Shown piece by piece: positions 43,822 to 53,775 of a stretch of 64,000 nt of DNA; within the stretch, counting starts at the first letter, position 1, and each line of letters begins with the position of its first letter. A model generated the notes under the pieces. It had not been told where the DNA came from, made no database searches, and saw only the letters and a program-made list of their open reading frames with translations. The DNA is from Croceibacterium ferulae (GTDB lineage: Bacteria; Pseudomonadota; Alphaproteobacteria; Sphingomonadales; Sphingomonadaceae): the NCBI RefSeq assembly GCF_003660445.1, contig NZ_QZVQ01000004.1:310001-374000 (forward strand). The letters run 5' to 3'. The translations under genes were made by a program, and so were the position numbers.

Positions 43822-44976
43822 ATGACTCGTTCCATCTCGATCTTCGGCGCCACCGGGTCCATCGGCGCCTCCACCCTAGACCTCCTGGCCCGACAGCCGC
43901 AGCACTGGCGCGTCGAGGCGCTGACGGCGAACTGCCAGGCGGCCGAGCTTGCCCGCTTGGCTCTTGCGCACAAGGCTCGCATCGCGGTGGTCGCGGATGA
44001 GCGCTGCCTGCCCGAACTGCGCGAGGCCCTGTCGGGAAGCGGGATCGAGGCTGGGGGCGGGGCAGCGGCGCTGGTCGAGGCCGCCTCACGCGGTGCGGAC
44101 CTGACTGTCGCGGCCATTGTCGGCTGTGCGGGCCTCGCCCCCACCATGGCTGCAATCCGCGCGGGCGGCACGGTTGCGCTCGCCAACAAGGAGGCACTGG
44201 TCTCTGCCGGCGAGGTGATGATCACCGCCGTCCGCCGCCACGGCGCCACGCTGCTGCCGGTCGATTCGGAGCATAACGCCATCTTCCAGTGCCTCGCCGG
44301 CAATGACATCGCCGATGTGCGGTGGATCACGTTGACAGCGAGCGGCGGCCCCTTGCGCGAATGGCCGCTGGAACGCCTGCAATCGGCCACGGTCGCGGAA
44401 GCGGTGGCGCATCCCAACTGGTCGATGGGCGCCAAGATCAGCGTTGATTCCGCCACCATGTTCAACAAGGGTCTGGAATTCATCGAGGCGCATCACCTCT
44501 TCCCGGTCGGGCACGAGCGCCTGCGCATCGTGGTGCACCCGCAGAGCGTGATCCATTCCATGGTGGAGTATCGCGACGGCTCCACCCTGGCGCAACTCGG
44601 CCCGGCCGACATGCGCGTGCCGATCGCCTCCGCACTGGCATGGCCGGCGCGCATGGACACGCCGTGCGCCCCGCTGGACCTGCCCGCCATCGGCCAACTG
44701 ACCTTCCAGGCGCCGGACGAGGTCCGCTTTCCCGCCACGAAGCTCGCGCGGGAGGCGGTGGCGGCCGGCGGTGCGGCACCCGCGGTGCTGAATGCCGCCA
44801 ATGAAGTGGCGGTGGCGGCTTTCCTGGCCGGTCAGATCAGGTTCACGCAGATTACGCAAATCGTGGCTCAAGTGCTTGAAACATGCGACCTTCCCCCGCC
44901 TGCCAGCCTGGATGACGTGCTTGTCGTCGACGCCGAGGCGCGCCACAGGGCCGCTGACATGCTGGAGCCCGCCTGA
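43822..44976 (+). CDS. dxr: 1-deoxy-D-xylulose 5-phosphate reductoisomerase
   Basis: 384 residues. GATGSIG (9-15) binds NADPH; A-L-A-N-K-E-A-L-V, P-V-D-S-E-H-N-A-I-F-Q with metal ligands, and H-P-N-W-S-M-G-A-K-I-S-V-D-S-A-T-M-F-N-K-G are the catalytic blocks. It commits carbon to the MEP isoprenoid pathway, feeding UppS nearby. It lies 7 nt after cdsA. Confidence 0.97.
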   Translation: MTRSISIFGATGSIGASTLDLLARQPQHWRVEALTANCQAAELARLALAHKARIAVVADERCLPELREALSGSGIEAGGGAAALVEAASRGADLTVAAIVGCAGLAPTMAAIRAGGTVALANKEALVSAGEVMITAVRRHGATLLPVDSEHNAIFQCLAGNDIADVRWITLTASGGPLREWPLERLQSATVAEAVAHPNWSMGAKISVDSATMFNKGLEFIEAHHLFPVGHERLRIVVHPQSVIHSMVEYRDGSTLAQLGPADMRVPIASALAWPARMDTPCAPLDLPAIGQLTFQAPDEVRFPATKLAREAVAAGGAAPAVLNAANEVAVAAFLAGQIRFTQITQIVAQVLETCDLPPPASLDDVLVVDAEARHRAADMLEPA

Positions 44977-44980
44977 CCTC

Positions 44981-46096
44981 ATGATCGAGACCCCGCCGCT
45001 CTGGATGTGGCTGCTCGGCTTCCTGCTGGTGCTGGGACCGCTGGTGACGCTGCACGAGCTTGGCCACTATCTTGTCGGCCGCTGGTGCGGGGTGAAGGCG
45101 GATGCGTTCTCCGTGGGCTTCGGCAAGGAACTGGTGGGCTATACCGACCGGCGCGGTACGCGCTGGAAGCTGTCGGCATTGCCGCTGGGCGGCTATGTGC
45201 AATTTGCCGGCGACATGAACCCGGCCAGCCAGCCTTCGGCGGAATGGCTGGCCTTGCCGGCGGCGGAGCGCGCGCAGACCTTTCAGGCCAGGGCGTTGTG
45301 GCAGAAGGCGCTGATCGTGGCCGCCGGCCCCGTGGTGAACTTCCTGGTGGCGATCGCCATTCTTGCGGGATTGAACTCGGCCTACGGTCGGCTGGAGGTT
45401 GCGCCGGTGGTGCAGGTGCTGGCGCAGGATGGCGCAGCGGCGCAGGCCGGCATCGCCATCGGTGACCGCATCGTCAGCATCGATGGCGACGCGATCGACG
45501 GCTTCGACGAGGTGCCCGGCCGCATTGCGCCGCATCCCGGTGAACCGGTGACGATGGTGGTCGATCGCGACGGAGAGCAGCTGAGCTACAGCTTCACCAT
45601 CCGCCAGGTTACCGAACAGGACCGTTTCGGCAACCGGTTCGAGATCGGCCAGATCGGCATCGGCGCCGGCGGCGGCCGGCTTGTCCCCGTCGGACCGGTG
45701 GAATCGATCGGCCTGGCTGTTCAGCAGACCGGACAGATCATGCGGGCCATGGTGGTGGGATTGTGGCAGATCATCAGCGGGCGCCGTTCGGTGGAAGAGC
45801 TGGGCGGCCCGATCAAGATCGCCAAGTTCTCCGGCGAGCAGCTCAGTCTCGGCTGGCCGCAATTCATCCATTTCGCTGCGCTGATCTCAATTAACTTGGC
45901 ATTCATTAACCTGCTGCCAATTCCGGCACTGGATGGTGGGCATCTGGCCTTTTACGCTGCGGAAGCGATCCGCCGGAAGCCCGCCAGCCAGCGTAGTCAG
46001 GAATGGGCGTTTCGCACCGGCATCGCCTTTGTGCTGGCGCTGATGCTGTTCGTGACCATCAATGATGTGGCGACGCTGCCCATATGGGGGCGATAG
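44981..46096 (+). CDS. rseP: Site-2 protease RseP
   Basis: 371 residues. The zinc site HELGH is at residues 25-29 in the first helix, one PDZ-like domain is read around G-I-A-I-G-D-R-I-V-S-I-D-G-D, and the second metal motif is N-L-L-P-I-P-A-L-D-G-G-H. It cleaves membrane-embedded anti-sigma factors and leftover signal peptides. Placement between dxr and bamA is standard. E. coli RseP has two PDZ domains; this one seems to have one, as in many alphaproteobacteria. Confidence 0.95.
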   Translation: MIETPPLWMWLLGFLLVLGPLVTLHELGHYLVGRWCGVKADAFSVGFGKELVGYTDRRGTRWKLSALPLGGYVQFAGDMNPASQPSAEWLALPAAERAQTFQARALWQKALIVAAGPVVNFLVAIAILAGLNSAYGRLEVAPVVQVLAQDGAAAQAGIAIGDRIVSIDGDAIDGFDEVPGRIAPHPGEPVTMVVDRDGEQLSYSFTIRQVTEQDRFGNRFEIGQIGIGAGGGRLVPVGPVESIGLAVQQTGQIMRAMVVGLWQIISGRRSVEELGGPIKIAKFSGEQLSLGWPQFIHFAALISINLAFINLLPIPALDGGHLAFYAAEAIRRKPASQRSQEWAFRTGIAFVLALMLFVTINDVATLPIWGR

Positions 46097-46308
46097 GCCG
46101 CGACCGCCTGCCTTGTCGCGGGGTGGCGGACCGGAATGGAAGATTGTATCGCGGCATGCTTTTCCCCAACGCTTGCTTGATCGCCCGCCCGGCATGAGGC
46201 AAGGGCGCTGGCTTGTGGTGCAAGGGGGTGCTGGCACGATTTCGCGGGGGTGGCGAGACAGCTGGGCATGATTGCCAAGTTCATGCAGACGGATTGGAAC
46301 CGACGGGA

Positions 46309-49026
46309 ATGACCGCCAGGAATACTGAAGTGATTGCCCTGCCGTTGATGGCGGCGCTGCTCGGCTGCACGGTGCTGGCCGGCGTGCCGGCGAGTGCGCT
46401 GGCACAGGACGTGCCGGCCGCGCCAGCAGCACCGCAAGCCACGCCGCCCGGGCAGGGCAGCGCGCCGGCTGCACCCGTCGCTGCGGCTCAGGGTGATGTG
46501 GTCCGGTCGATCGCGGTGGCGGGCGCCCAGCGGCTCGAACCGCAGACCATCCTCAGCTACATCAAGTTGCGGCCGGGCGACACCTACAGCCCCGCGGTGG
46601 CCGACCAGGCGCTGAAGGATCTGGCCGCGACCGAACTGTTTTCCGATTACCGGATCGACAACGAAGCCGGCAATCTGGTCATCACCGTGGTGGAAAACCC
46701 GGTGATCAACCGCATCGTCCTGGAAGGCAATCGCCGGATCAAGGATGACAAGATCCTGCCCGAGATCCAGCTGGAACCTCGGCAGATCTTCACGCGGTCC
46801 AAGGTGCGGGCGGACGTCGCCCGCATCATCGAGCTGTACAAGCGCCAGGGCCGCTTCGCCGCCACGGTGGAGCCGCAGATGGTGCAGCTCGACCAGAACC
46901 GCGTCGACGTGGTGTTCGAGATCACCGAAGGGCCGAAGTCCAAGGTTCGCCAGATCAACATTCTCGGCAACGAGGCGTTCAGCGACGGTGACCTGCGGGA
47001 CGAGATGGTGACCAAGGTCGCATCCTTCACGCGGGTCTTCTCCTCCGCAACCAGCTACGACCCCGATCGGCTGGCCTTTGACCAGCAGCAGCTGCGCGCC
47101 TTCTACCTTCAGAACGGCTATGCCGATTTCCGGGTCGTATCTGCCGTGGCGGAGCTGACGCCCGACAAGCGCGACTTCATCATCACCTATGTGATCGAGG
47201 AAGGGCAGCGCTACAAGTTCGGCGAAGTGGCGGTGGACAGCCAGCTGCGGGACTTCGACTCGGACCGGATGACCGGCAACCTGCCGATGAGTGCCGGTGA
47301 CTGGTACGATGCCAAGCTCGTCGAAGACACGATCGAGCAGATGACGGAACTGGCCGGCACGTTCGGTTACGCCTTCGCGGATGTGCGGCCGCAGTTCAGC
47401 CGCAACCAGGAAGACCTGACCATGGATGTGCGCTTCGTGATCAACGAAGCGCCGCGCGTCTATGTCGAACAGGTGAACGTCAACGGCAACACGCTGACGC
47501 AGGACAAGGTTATCCGGCGCGAGTTCCGTATCACGGAAGGTGATGCGTTCAATTCGCTGCAGGTGCAGCGATCGACCGCACGCATCAACTCGCTGGGCTA
47601 TTTCCAGGAAAACTTCGAGGTCAGCCAGGTCGATGGCTCCAGCGTCGACCGCATCGTCCTCGACGCCAATGTGCAGGAACAGGCCACGGGCGAGCTGTCG
47701 CTGTCGGCCGGCTTCTCCTCCATCGAAAGCTTCATCTTCCAGGGTTCCATCCGGCAGCGGAACTTCCGTGGTCGCGGGCAGACGGTGGGACTGTCGGCAA
47801 GTTACTCCCGCTTCTCGCGTTCCGGCAACATCAGCTTCACCGAGCCGTATCTGTTCGACAAGAACATCTCGGCCGGTGTCGATATCTACCGTCGCGATTT
47901 CAACAATGGTTACCTGGATCGCAACAGCGCGACCTACGAGCAGGCGCAGACCGGCATCTCGCTGCGCGTGGGCGTGCCGCTTACCGAATACATGACGGCT
48001 GTGGGGCGCTACACGTTCAATTATGACGACATCACGCTGGATGAAGACCTGTACTTCATCGACGGCGAGTGCGCGCCGCTGATCGCCGGGCGGTTCCTGT
48101 GCGATGCGATTGGCACCCGGACCAGCTCAATCCTGGGCGGTTCGCTGATCTATTCCACGCTGAACAGCCGCCAACGTCCGACACGCGGCGAGAACGTGAT
48201 CGTGAGCGTCGATGTGGCCGGTCTTGGCGGATCGGTGAAGTATGCGAAGATCACCGCCAATGCCGACAAGTACTGGAACATCGGCAGCGGCTTCATCTTC
48301 AATGTCAGCGCCCAGGGTGGCTACATCAAGGGGCTGGGCAATGGCGGCAACGTGCTGCTGACCGACCGCTTCTTCCTGGGCGAACCGCAGATGCGCGGCT
48401 TCGACATCCGGGGCCTCGGCCCGCGCGTGATCCGTCGCTACTACCAGACGGATGCTGCGCAGTCGGGCGGTTATGCGCTCGATGAAGCCGGCAATGGCGT
48501 GCTGTTGCCGCTGCGTGATCGTGGCAACACGGACGACGCGCTGGGCGGCAATGCGATGTATCTGTTCCAGGCGGAGCTGGAGATCCCGCTCAGTTCGGGC
48601 GCGCGCGAACTCGGGCTGCGGCCCTCCATCTTCCTGGATGCGGGCGCGGTCTTCAATGTCCGTCGACCGGCGCTGAACTCCACTCCGTTCCCTGACGGCC
48701 AGATAATCCAGGCTCGCGACAACAGCGGCAACCTGCTTTATTCGCAGCCGGTGTTCAACGATGCCGGGCAGCAGACCGGCACGACCACCGTGACCAGCCC
48801 GACATCGCCGACCGGAAGCACCAACGCACCGCTCGCCCGCATCAACCTCCCGCCGTTCGTGGAGCAGTTCTATGGCGACACGCCGAAGCCGCGCATCGCG
48901 ATCGGCATCGGGGTCGACTGGAACTCCCCGTTCGGGCCGTTCCGGATCAATGCTGCCTATCCGCTGCTGAAGGTGGAAGGCGACGACACACAGCTCTTTT
49001 CGTTCAACGTGGGAACCCAGTTCTGA
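46309..49026 (+). CDS. bamA: Outer-membrane assembly factor BamA
   Basis: 905 residues. A signal peptide ends S-A-L-A-Q; a proline/alanine linker follows; five POTRA-like repeats span about 60-450 (seen as V-D-V-V-F-E-I-T-E-G-P, N-G-Y-A-D-F and similar); the barrel contains the R-G-F loop (M-R-G-F-D-I-R-G-L-G-P) and ends F-N-V-G-T-Q-F. It folds beta-barrel proteins into the outer membrane. The stop overlaps the skp start by 1 nt. About 210 nt separate it from rseP and may hold a promoter. Confidence 0.97.
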   Translation: MTARNTEVIALPLMAALLGCTVLAGVPASALAQDVPAAPAAPQATPPGQGSAPAAPVAAAQGDVVRSIAVAGAQRLEPQTILSYIKLRPGDTYSPAVADQALKDLAATELFSDYRIDNEAGNLVITVVENPVINRIVLEGNRRIKDDKILPEIQLEPRQIFTRSKVRADVARIIELYKRQGRFAATVEPQMVQLDQNRVDVVFEITEGPKSKVRQINILGNEAFSDGDLRDEMVTKVASFTRVFSSATSYDPDRLAFDQQQLRAFYLQNGYADFRVVSAVAELTPDKRDFIITYVIEEGQRYKFGEVAVDSQLRDFDSDRMTGNLPMSAGDWYDAKLVEDTIEQMTELAGTFGYAFADVRPQFSRNQEDLTMDVRFVINEAPRVYVEQVNVNGNTLTQDKVIRREFRITEGDAFNSLQVQRSTARINSLGYFQENFEVSQVDGSSVDRIVLDANVQEQATGELSLSAGFSSIESFIFQGSIRQRNFRGRGQTVGLSASYSRFSRSGNISFTEPYLFDKNISAGVDIYRRDFNNGYLDRNSATYEQAQTGISLRVGVPLTEYMTAVGRYTFNYDDITLDEDLYFIDGECAPLIAGRFLCDAIGTRTSSILGGSLIYSTLNSRQRPTRGENVIVSVDVAGLGGSVKYAKITANADKYWNIGSGFIFNVSAQGGYIKGLGNGGNVLLTDRFFLGEPQMRGFDIRGLGPRVIRRYYQTDAAQSGGYALDEAGNGVLLPLRDRGNTDDALGGNAMYLFQAELEIPLSSGARELGLRPSIFLDAGAVFNVRRPALNSTPFPDGQIIQARDNSGNLLYSQPVFNDAGQQTGTTTVTSPTSPTGSTNAPLARINLPPFVEQFYGDTPKPRIAIGIGVDWNSPFGPFRINAAYPLLKVEGDDTQLFSFNVGTQF

Positions 49027-49706
49027 TGACCAAGCTTTTCAAGCCTGCGCTGGCTGCCGGCCTCGCTCTCGCCGCGCTGACCGCGCCCGCTATCATCGCC
49101 CCCGTGGCTGCACAGGCCCAGCAGGGTATTGGCGTCGTCAACATCCAGGCCGTGGTGGCCAGCTCCAACGCGTATCGGACGGCGCAGGACCAGCGCCAGA
49201 CGACCTACAAGGCACAGATCGACCAGGCCACCCAGCGCCGCACCGCGATCCAGCAGCAGCTGGAGCCGCTGTTCACGCAGCTGCAGACCGCCAGCCAGCA
49301 GGCGAATGCCGATCAGGGTCAGCTGCAGCAGCAGGCCCAGCAGATCCAGCAGATCGAGCAGTCCGGCCAGCGCGAGCTGCAGCAGATTCTCGGCCCCGTG
49401 GCGCTGAGCCAGGCCTATGTGGAAGAGCAGATCCAGGCGCAGCTGCCCGCCGCCATCGAGAACGCTGCCAAGGCGCGCAGCGTCACGCTGGTGTTGACGC
49501 CGGACACGGTGCTGTATGCGGACGCAGCCTACAACATGAACCAGGCGGTGCTCGACCAGCTGAACACCCTGCTGCCTTCCGCGCAGATCGTTCCGCCCGA
49601 AGGCTGGGTGCCGCCGCAGCTGCGTGAGCAGCAGGCTGCTCAGGCTGGGCAGGCGCCGGCGCAGGCACCCGCAGCCGCCGCAACGACGCCGGTTCAGGGG
49701 CGCTGA
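49026..49706 (+). CDS. skp: Periplasmic chaperone Skp/OmpH family
   Basis: 226 residues. A signal peptide is followed by [13 protein letters not shown], then a long glutamine-rich coiled coil ([11 protein letters not shown]) forming the tentacle, and a short beta end ([10 protein letters not shown]). The tail is A/Q/P-rich and longer than in E. coli. It holds unfolded outer-membrane proteins for BamA. Overlaps bamA and fabZ by 1 nt each (TGATG), so coupling is likely. Confidence 0.93.
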   Translation: MTKLFKPALAAGLALAALTAPAIIAPVAAQAQQGIGVVNIQAVVASSNAYRTAQDQRQTTYKAQIDQATQRRTAIQQQLEPLFTQLQTASQQANADQGQLQQQAQQIQQIEQSGQRELQQILGPVALSQAYVEEQIQAQLPAAIENAAKARSVTLVLTPDTVLYADAAYNMNQAVLDQLNTLLPSAQIVPPEGWVPPQLREQQAAQAGQAPAQAPAAAATTPVQGR

Positions 49707-50182
49707 TGACGGACGCCGTTTCCGACACCCCGGATGCCCGCAGCATGGATATTGCGGGCATCCTTGCGGCGCTGCCGCACCGTTATCCCCTGCTGTTGGT
49801 GGACCGGGTGGCAGGACTGCTGCCGGACGAGCGAATCCGCGCGATCAAGGCCGTCAGCTTCAATGAAAGCTTCTTCCAGGGACATTTCCCGGGGCGCCCG
49901 ATCATGCCTGGCGTGCTGCAGATCGAAGCGCTGGCCCAGGCGGCCGGCATCCTGGCGGTCGAGACGCTCGGCCTCGCCGGCAGCGGCAAGCTGGTCTATT
50001 TCATGGCGATCGAGGACGCGAAGTTCCGGGCGCCGGTAGAGCCTGGCTGCCTGCTGATGCTGGACGTCAGCTTCGTGCAGAAGCGGGCGCGCGTGTGCAA
50101 GTTCCGCGGTGTCGCCACCGTGGATGGCAAGGTCACCTGCGAAGTGAACTTCACCGCGATGATCGCCGACGCGCCTGCCTGA
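49706..50182 (+). CDS. fabZ: 3-hydroxyacyl-ACP dehydratase FabZ
   Basis: 158 residues. [11 protein letters not shown] (residue 25 on), [16 protein letters not shown] with the catalytic histidine, and [10 protein letters not shown] with the catalytic glutamate are visible. It dehydrates 3-hydroxyacyl-ACP in fatty acid elongation. In most Gram-negatives lpxD precedes and lpxA follows fabZ; neither is present here, as expected for an organism without lipid A. Confidence 0.97.
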   Translation: MTDAVSDTPDARSMDIAGILAALPHRYPLLLVDRVAGLLPDERIRAIKAVSFNESFFQGHFPGRPIMPGVLQIEALAQAAGILAVETLGLAGSGKLVYFMAIEDAKFRAPVEPGCLLMLDVSFVQKRARVCKFRGVATVDGKVTCEVNFTAMIADAPA

Positions 50183-50275
50183 CTTGCCAAGCGCGTGCCC
50201 AGGCACTAAGGGGCGCCGCTTCCCATCCCATTGCGCGGCCGGTCGGAACCGGCCCCATGCACGAGGACCAATGCC

Positions 50276-50503
50276 ATGAAGGCCGATATTCACCCCGACT
50301 ACCACATGATCAAGGTGCAGATGACCGACGGCACCGTGTTCGAAACTCGCTCCACCTGGGGCAAGGAAGGCGACACGCTGGCGCTCGACATCGATCCCAC
50401 GAGCCACCCGGCCTGGACCGGCGGCACGCGTCAGCTGGATACGGGTGGCCGCGTGGCGCAGTTCAACAAGCGCTTCGGCGGGCTGTCGCTCAAGAAGAAG
50501 TAA
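50276..50503 (+). CDS. rpmE: 50S ribosomal protein L31
   Basis: 75 residues. [10 protein letters not shown] and [11 protein letters not shown], then [12 protein letters not shown] and F-N-K-R-F-G, match L31. The zinc-binding cysteines of the C+ type are absent, so this is the zinc-independent form. A hairpin follows the stop. Confidence 0.96.
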   Translation: MKADIHPDYHMIKVQMTDGTVFETRSTWGKEGDTLALDIDPTSHPAWTGGTRQLDTGGRVAQFNKRFGGLSLKKK

Positions 50504-50507
50504 GCTC

Positions 50508-50529
50508 GCGGCCCCAGATGCGGGGCCGC
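50508..50529 (+). terminator. Hairpin after rpmE
   Basis: GCGGCCCC (50508-50515) and GGGGCCGC (50522-50529), 6-nt loop, directly after the rpmE stop; no strong T run. Confidence 0.6.
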
Positions 50530-50678
50530 AGCAGAGGTTGCGTCTTGGCGGGAAATCGCTATAGCGCGCGCCTTCGCCGCACCTATGTGTCGCCTGTTCC
50601 TCTCGTGCTTGCACGCGGAATGGCGGCATCCGGGGTGGCTGCAACATTGATTAGCCAATTCAAGGAACAGGTGCCGCA

Positions 50679-50858
50679 ATGGCCGTCCCCAAAAGGAAAA
50701 CTTCCCCGCATCGTCGCGGTAATCGCCGGTCGCATGACGCGTTGAAGGTCGATGCCTTCCACGAATGCACCAATTGCGGTGAGCTGAAGCGTCCGCACAA
50801 TCTGTGCGTCGCTTGCGGCCACTACAATGGACGCGAAATCGTCGCTGCTGCTTCCTGA
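50679..50858 (+). CDS. rpmF: 50S ribosomal protein L32
   Basis: 59 residues. [14 protein letters not shown] is the L32 start and C-T-N-C ... C-V-A-C-G is the zinc ribbon. It begins the rpmF-plsX-fabH order known from many bacteria, 27 nt before plsX. The 175-nt region upstream likely has its promoter. Confidence 0.96.
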   Translation: MAVPKRKTSPHRRGNRRSHDALKVDAFHECTNCGELKRPHNLCVACGHYNGREIVAAAS

Positions 50859-50885
50859 TCGTCGGGTGAGCAGGAGTAGGCGCGC

Positions 50886-51986
50886 ATGAGTCTTCCGCGT
50901 ATCGCCGTAGACGCGATGGGTGGGGACGAGGGCGTGCGCGTGATGGTATCCGGCGCGGCCCTGGCCCGCCGGCGTCACGACAGGTTCCAGTTCCTGCTGG
51001 TCGGGGACGGCAACAGGATCGAGCAGGCTCTGGATCAGCATCCAGGCCTGCGCGGTGCGTCCGAGATCCTGCATTGTGACGATGTGGTCGCCGGGGACGA
51101 GAAGCCGACCCAGGCGCTGCGCCGGGCGCGCACCACCTCCATGGGCCTTGCCATCGATGCCGTGAAGCGCGGGGCGGCTGGAGCCGCTGTCAGCGCCGGC
51201 AATACCGGCGCGCTGATGGCGATGAGCAAGCTCGCGCTGCGGACCATGCCGGGGATCGACCGGCCTGCGCTGGCGGCGCTGATGCCTACGCTGGGCGACA
51301 ATGACGTCATCATGCTGGATCTTGGTGCCAACACCGAATGCAGTGCGCAAAACCTGGTCCAGTTCGCCATCATGGGCGCGGCCTATGCCCGCATCGTGAC
51401 CGGGCGCGAGCGGCCGCGTGTGCGTCTGCTGAATATCGGCACCGAGGACACTAAGGGCACGGGCGACCTGCAGAGCGCCGCGCAGGCGCTGCGTGACGCG
51501 CATGGCCTGTCGCTGGATTTCGAAGGCTTCGTGGAAGCCAACACCATCAATCGCGGCAATGTCGACGTTGTGGTGACGGACGGATTCTCGGGCAATATCG
51601 CGCTCAAGGCCATCGAAGGGTCGGCGCGGTTCGTGACCGACCTGCTGAAGGATGCATTTCGCTCCTCCCTGCGGTCCAAGATCGGATTCCTGATCTCGCG
51701 TCCCGCGACGGAGCTGCTGCGCCACCATCTGGACCCCAACAATCACAATGGTGCGGTCTTTCTTGGCCTGAATGGCGTGGTGGTGAAGTCCCATGGCAGC
51801 GCCACGGCCGCCGGTGTGGCCAATGCGGTCACCGTGTCGGCCCGCCTGTTGGAAGAAGATCTGACGCAGCGCATCATCGCCGATCTGCACGAACTGGGGA
51901 CGGATCGCCTGCGTGCCCGGGTGGCGCCCGCCGCCTCGGCCGGGGATGCGGGTGCTGCCACGCCCGATCCGGAGGCGGCGGAATGA
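50886..51986 (+). CDS. plsX: Phosphate acyltransferase PlsX
   Basis: 366 residues. [11 protein letters not shown] at the start, [28 protein letters not shown], and [12 protein letters not shown] are canonical. It converts acyl-ACP to acyl-phosphate for phospholipid synthesis. Overlaps fabH by 4 nt (ATGA). The C-terminal tail of about 25 residues is low-complexity. Confidence 0.97.
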   Translation: MSLPRIAVDAMGGDEGVRVMVSGAALARRRHDRFQFLLVGDGNRIEQALDQHPGLRGASEILHCDDVVAGDEKPTQALRRARTTSMGLAIDAVKRGAAGAAVSAGNTGALMAMSKLALRTMPGIDRPALAALMPTLGDNDVIMLDLGANTECSAQNLVQFAIMGAAYARIVTGRERPRVRLLNIGTEDTKGTGDLQSAAQALRDAHGLSLDFEGFVEANTINRGNVDVVVTDGFSGNIALKAIEGSARFVTDLLKDAFRSSLRSKIGFLISRPATELLRHHLDPNNHNGAVFLGLNGVVVKSHGSATAAGVANAVTVSARLLEEDLTQRIIADLHELGTDRLRARVAPAASAGDAGAATPDPEAAE

Positions 51987-52948
51987 TCCGCTCGGTTTTC
52001 CGCGGAGTCGGCCATGCTCTGCCGCGGCAGGTGGTCAGCAATGACGATCTGGCCGCTCGGCTCGACACCAGCGACGAGTGGATCCGCGAACGCACCGGCA
52101 TCACCCAGCGCTACATTGCGGGCGAAGGGGAGACCACCGGAACGCTGGCGACCGCTGCTGCCCGGGCTGCGCTGGCCGATGCCGGTATCGATGCGTCGGC
52201 GGTCGACCTGATCGTTCTGGCCACTGCCACCCCCGATCACACGTTCCCCGCAACCGCGACGCTGGTCCAGCACGAACTCGGTTGCGCGGGCGCGGCGTTT
52301 GATGTGGCGGCGGTCTGCTCCGGCTTTCTGTATGCCCTGGGCACGGCCGATTCCATGCTGCGCACCGGCATGGCGACCACTGCGCTGGTGATCGGCGCGG
52401 AGACGTTCAGCCGTATCCTCGATTGGGAAGACCGCACCACCTGCGTGCTGTTCGGTGATGGCGCGGGTGCCTTCGTGATGCAGGCGCAGGACGTTGCCGA
52501 GGCGGATGGGCCGGGTGTGCTGGTCACGCGGCTGCACGCCGATGGGCAGCATCGCGGCCTGCTGCATGTCGATGGCGGTCCGTCCACCACCGGGACCGTC
52601 GGCAAGCTGCGCATGAAGGGCCGTGAGGTGTTCCGCCATGCAGTGGTGAACCTGGCCGAGGTGCTGGCCGAAGTGCTGGACGAGGCGGGGTTCAAGCCGG
52701 ACGACATCGACTGGGTTGTGCCGCACCAGGCCAATTTCCGTATCCTGGACGCGACCGCGCGCAAGCTGGGCTTGCCGATGGAACGCATGGTCGTGACCGT
52801 GGACTGCCACGCCAACACCTCCGCTGCTTCCGTGCCGCTGGCCTTCGCCGTCGCGCGGCAGGATGGCCGGATCAAGGATGGCGATCTGGTCATGCTGGAG
52901 GCGATGGGCGGCGGATTCACCTGGGGCGCCAGCCTGCTGCGGGTATGA
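51983..52948 (+). CDS. fabH: 3-oxoacyl-ACP synthase III (FabH)
   Basis: 321 residues with the catalytic triad of the thiolase fold: C112 in [10 protein letters not shown] near 246 in V-P-H-Q-A-N-F-R-I, and N near 276 in [11 protein letters not shown]. It condenses acetyl-CoA with malonyl-ACP to begin fatty acid synthesis. Placement after plsX is standard. Confidence 0.97.
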   Translation: MIRSVFRGVGHALPRQVVSNDDLAARLDTSDEWIRERTGITQRYIAGEGETTGTLATAAARAALADAGIDASAVDLIVLATATPDHTFPATATLVQHELGCAGAAFDVAAVCSGFLYALGTADSMLRTGMATTALVIGAETFSRILDWEDRTTCVLFGDGAGAFVMQAQDVAEADGPGVLVTRLHADGQHRGLLHVDGGPSTTGTVGKLRMKGREVFRHAVVNLAEVLAEVLDEAGFKPDDIDWVVPHQANFRILDATARKLGLPMERMVVTVDCHANTSAASVPLAFAVARQDGRIKDGDLVMLEAMGGGFTWGASLLRV

Positions 52949-53072
52949 TCCGCCCGATCGGGCTGCAAATGTGTGCAGTTGCAGCAGATTTGCGCCGAGC
53001 TGTTATTGCGCCTGACAGCCGATTCGGGCAAGATAGCTGCGGGGACTGGCGGCGGCTTTCGGGGGAAATGGC

Positions 53073-53381
53073 ATGCACATGATGCGCTCTGTGGGAACAT
53101 TGACGCGGGCCGACCTGGCCGAAACGCTGAATCGCAAGCTGGGCCTGTCCCGCGCCGAAAGTCTCGACTTGGTGGAGGCGATATTGGCGAAGATGTGCTG
53201 CGCCCTGTCCGAAGGCGAGAACGTGAAGATCTCCAGCTTCGGCAGCTTCGTGCTGCGTGACAAGCGCGAGCGGGTGGGGCGCAATCCCAAGACCGGCATC
53301 GAGGTGCCGATCACGCCGCGCCGCGTGATGACCTTCCGTGCCAGCCAGAAACTGAAGGACCGCATCGGCGCCGCCGTCTGA
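53073..53381 (+). CDS. ihfA: Integration host factor subunit alpha
   Basis: 102 residues. [28 protein letters not shown] and the DNA-intercalating arm [12 protein letters not shown] identify IHF-alpha rather than HU. It bends specific DNA sites. It follows fabH by 124 nt and precedes a MerR-type gene, a set conserved in alphaproteobacteria. Two further ATG codons just inside could also be the start. Confidence 0.94.
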   Translation: MHMMRSVGTLTRADLAETLNRKLGLSRAESLDLVEAILAKMCCALSEGENVKISSFGSFVLRDKRERVGRNPKTGIEVPITPRRVMTFRASQKLKDRIGAAV

Positions 53382-53406
53382 GGACGAGGCGAGATCGGGC
53401 TCACCC

Positions 53407-53775
53407 ATGAAGGACGGCAAGGAACCGGGCGCGCTGCGCACCATCGGCGAATTGTCAGCCATGCTGGACGTGAAGCAGCATGTGCTGCGCTATTGGGAAC
53501 AGCAATTTCCCATGCTGCAGCCGCTGAAGCGCAGCGGCGGTCGGCGCTACTATCGCAGCGATGATGTTGCTTTGGTCATGCGCATAGACGCATTGGTCAA
53601 CCGCGCAGGCTACACGCTGAAGGGCGCCCGTGCCGCGATCGAGCAGGAGCAGGCCGCGCCATCAGGCCAACCGCCGGCGGCCGCTTCCATAGCGGCCTCG
53701 CCGTCGACGGACCACGAGCTTCGCGCGTCGTTGCAGGTCATCCGCGATCGCCTGGCGCAGGCGCTGGCGGCCTAG
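53407..53775 (+). CDS. MerR-family transcriptional regulator
   Basis: 122 residues. T-I-G-E-L-S-A-M-L-D-V-K-Q-H-V-L-R-Y-W-E at the start and G-G-R-R-Y-Y-R form the MerR winged helix; the remaining 50 residues lack the usual metal-binding cysteines and long dimer helix. This short type is regularly found after ihfA in alphaproteobacteria, but its regulon is not known to me. The stop shares CTAG with the convergent mscS gene. Confidence 0.92.
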   Translation: MKDGKEPGALRTIGELSAMLDVKQHVLRYWEQQFPMLQPLKRSGGRRYYRSDDVALVMRIDALVNRAGYTLKGARAAIEQEQAAPSGQPPAAASIAASPSTDHELRASLQVIRDRLAQALAA

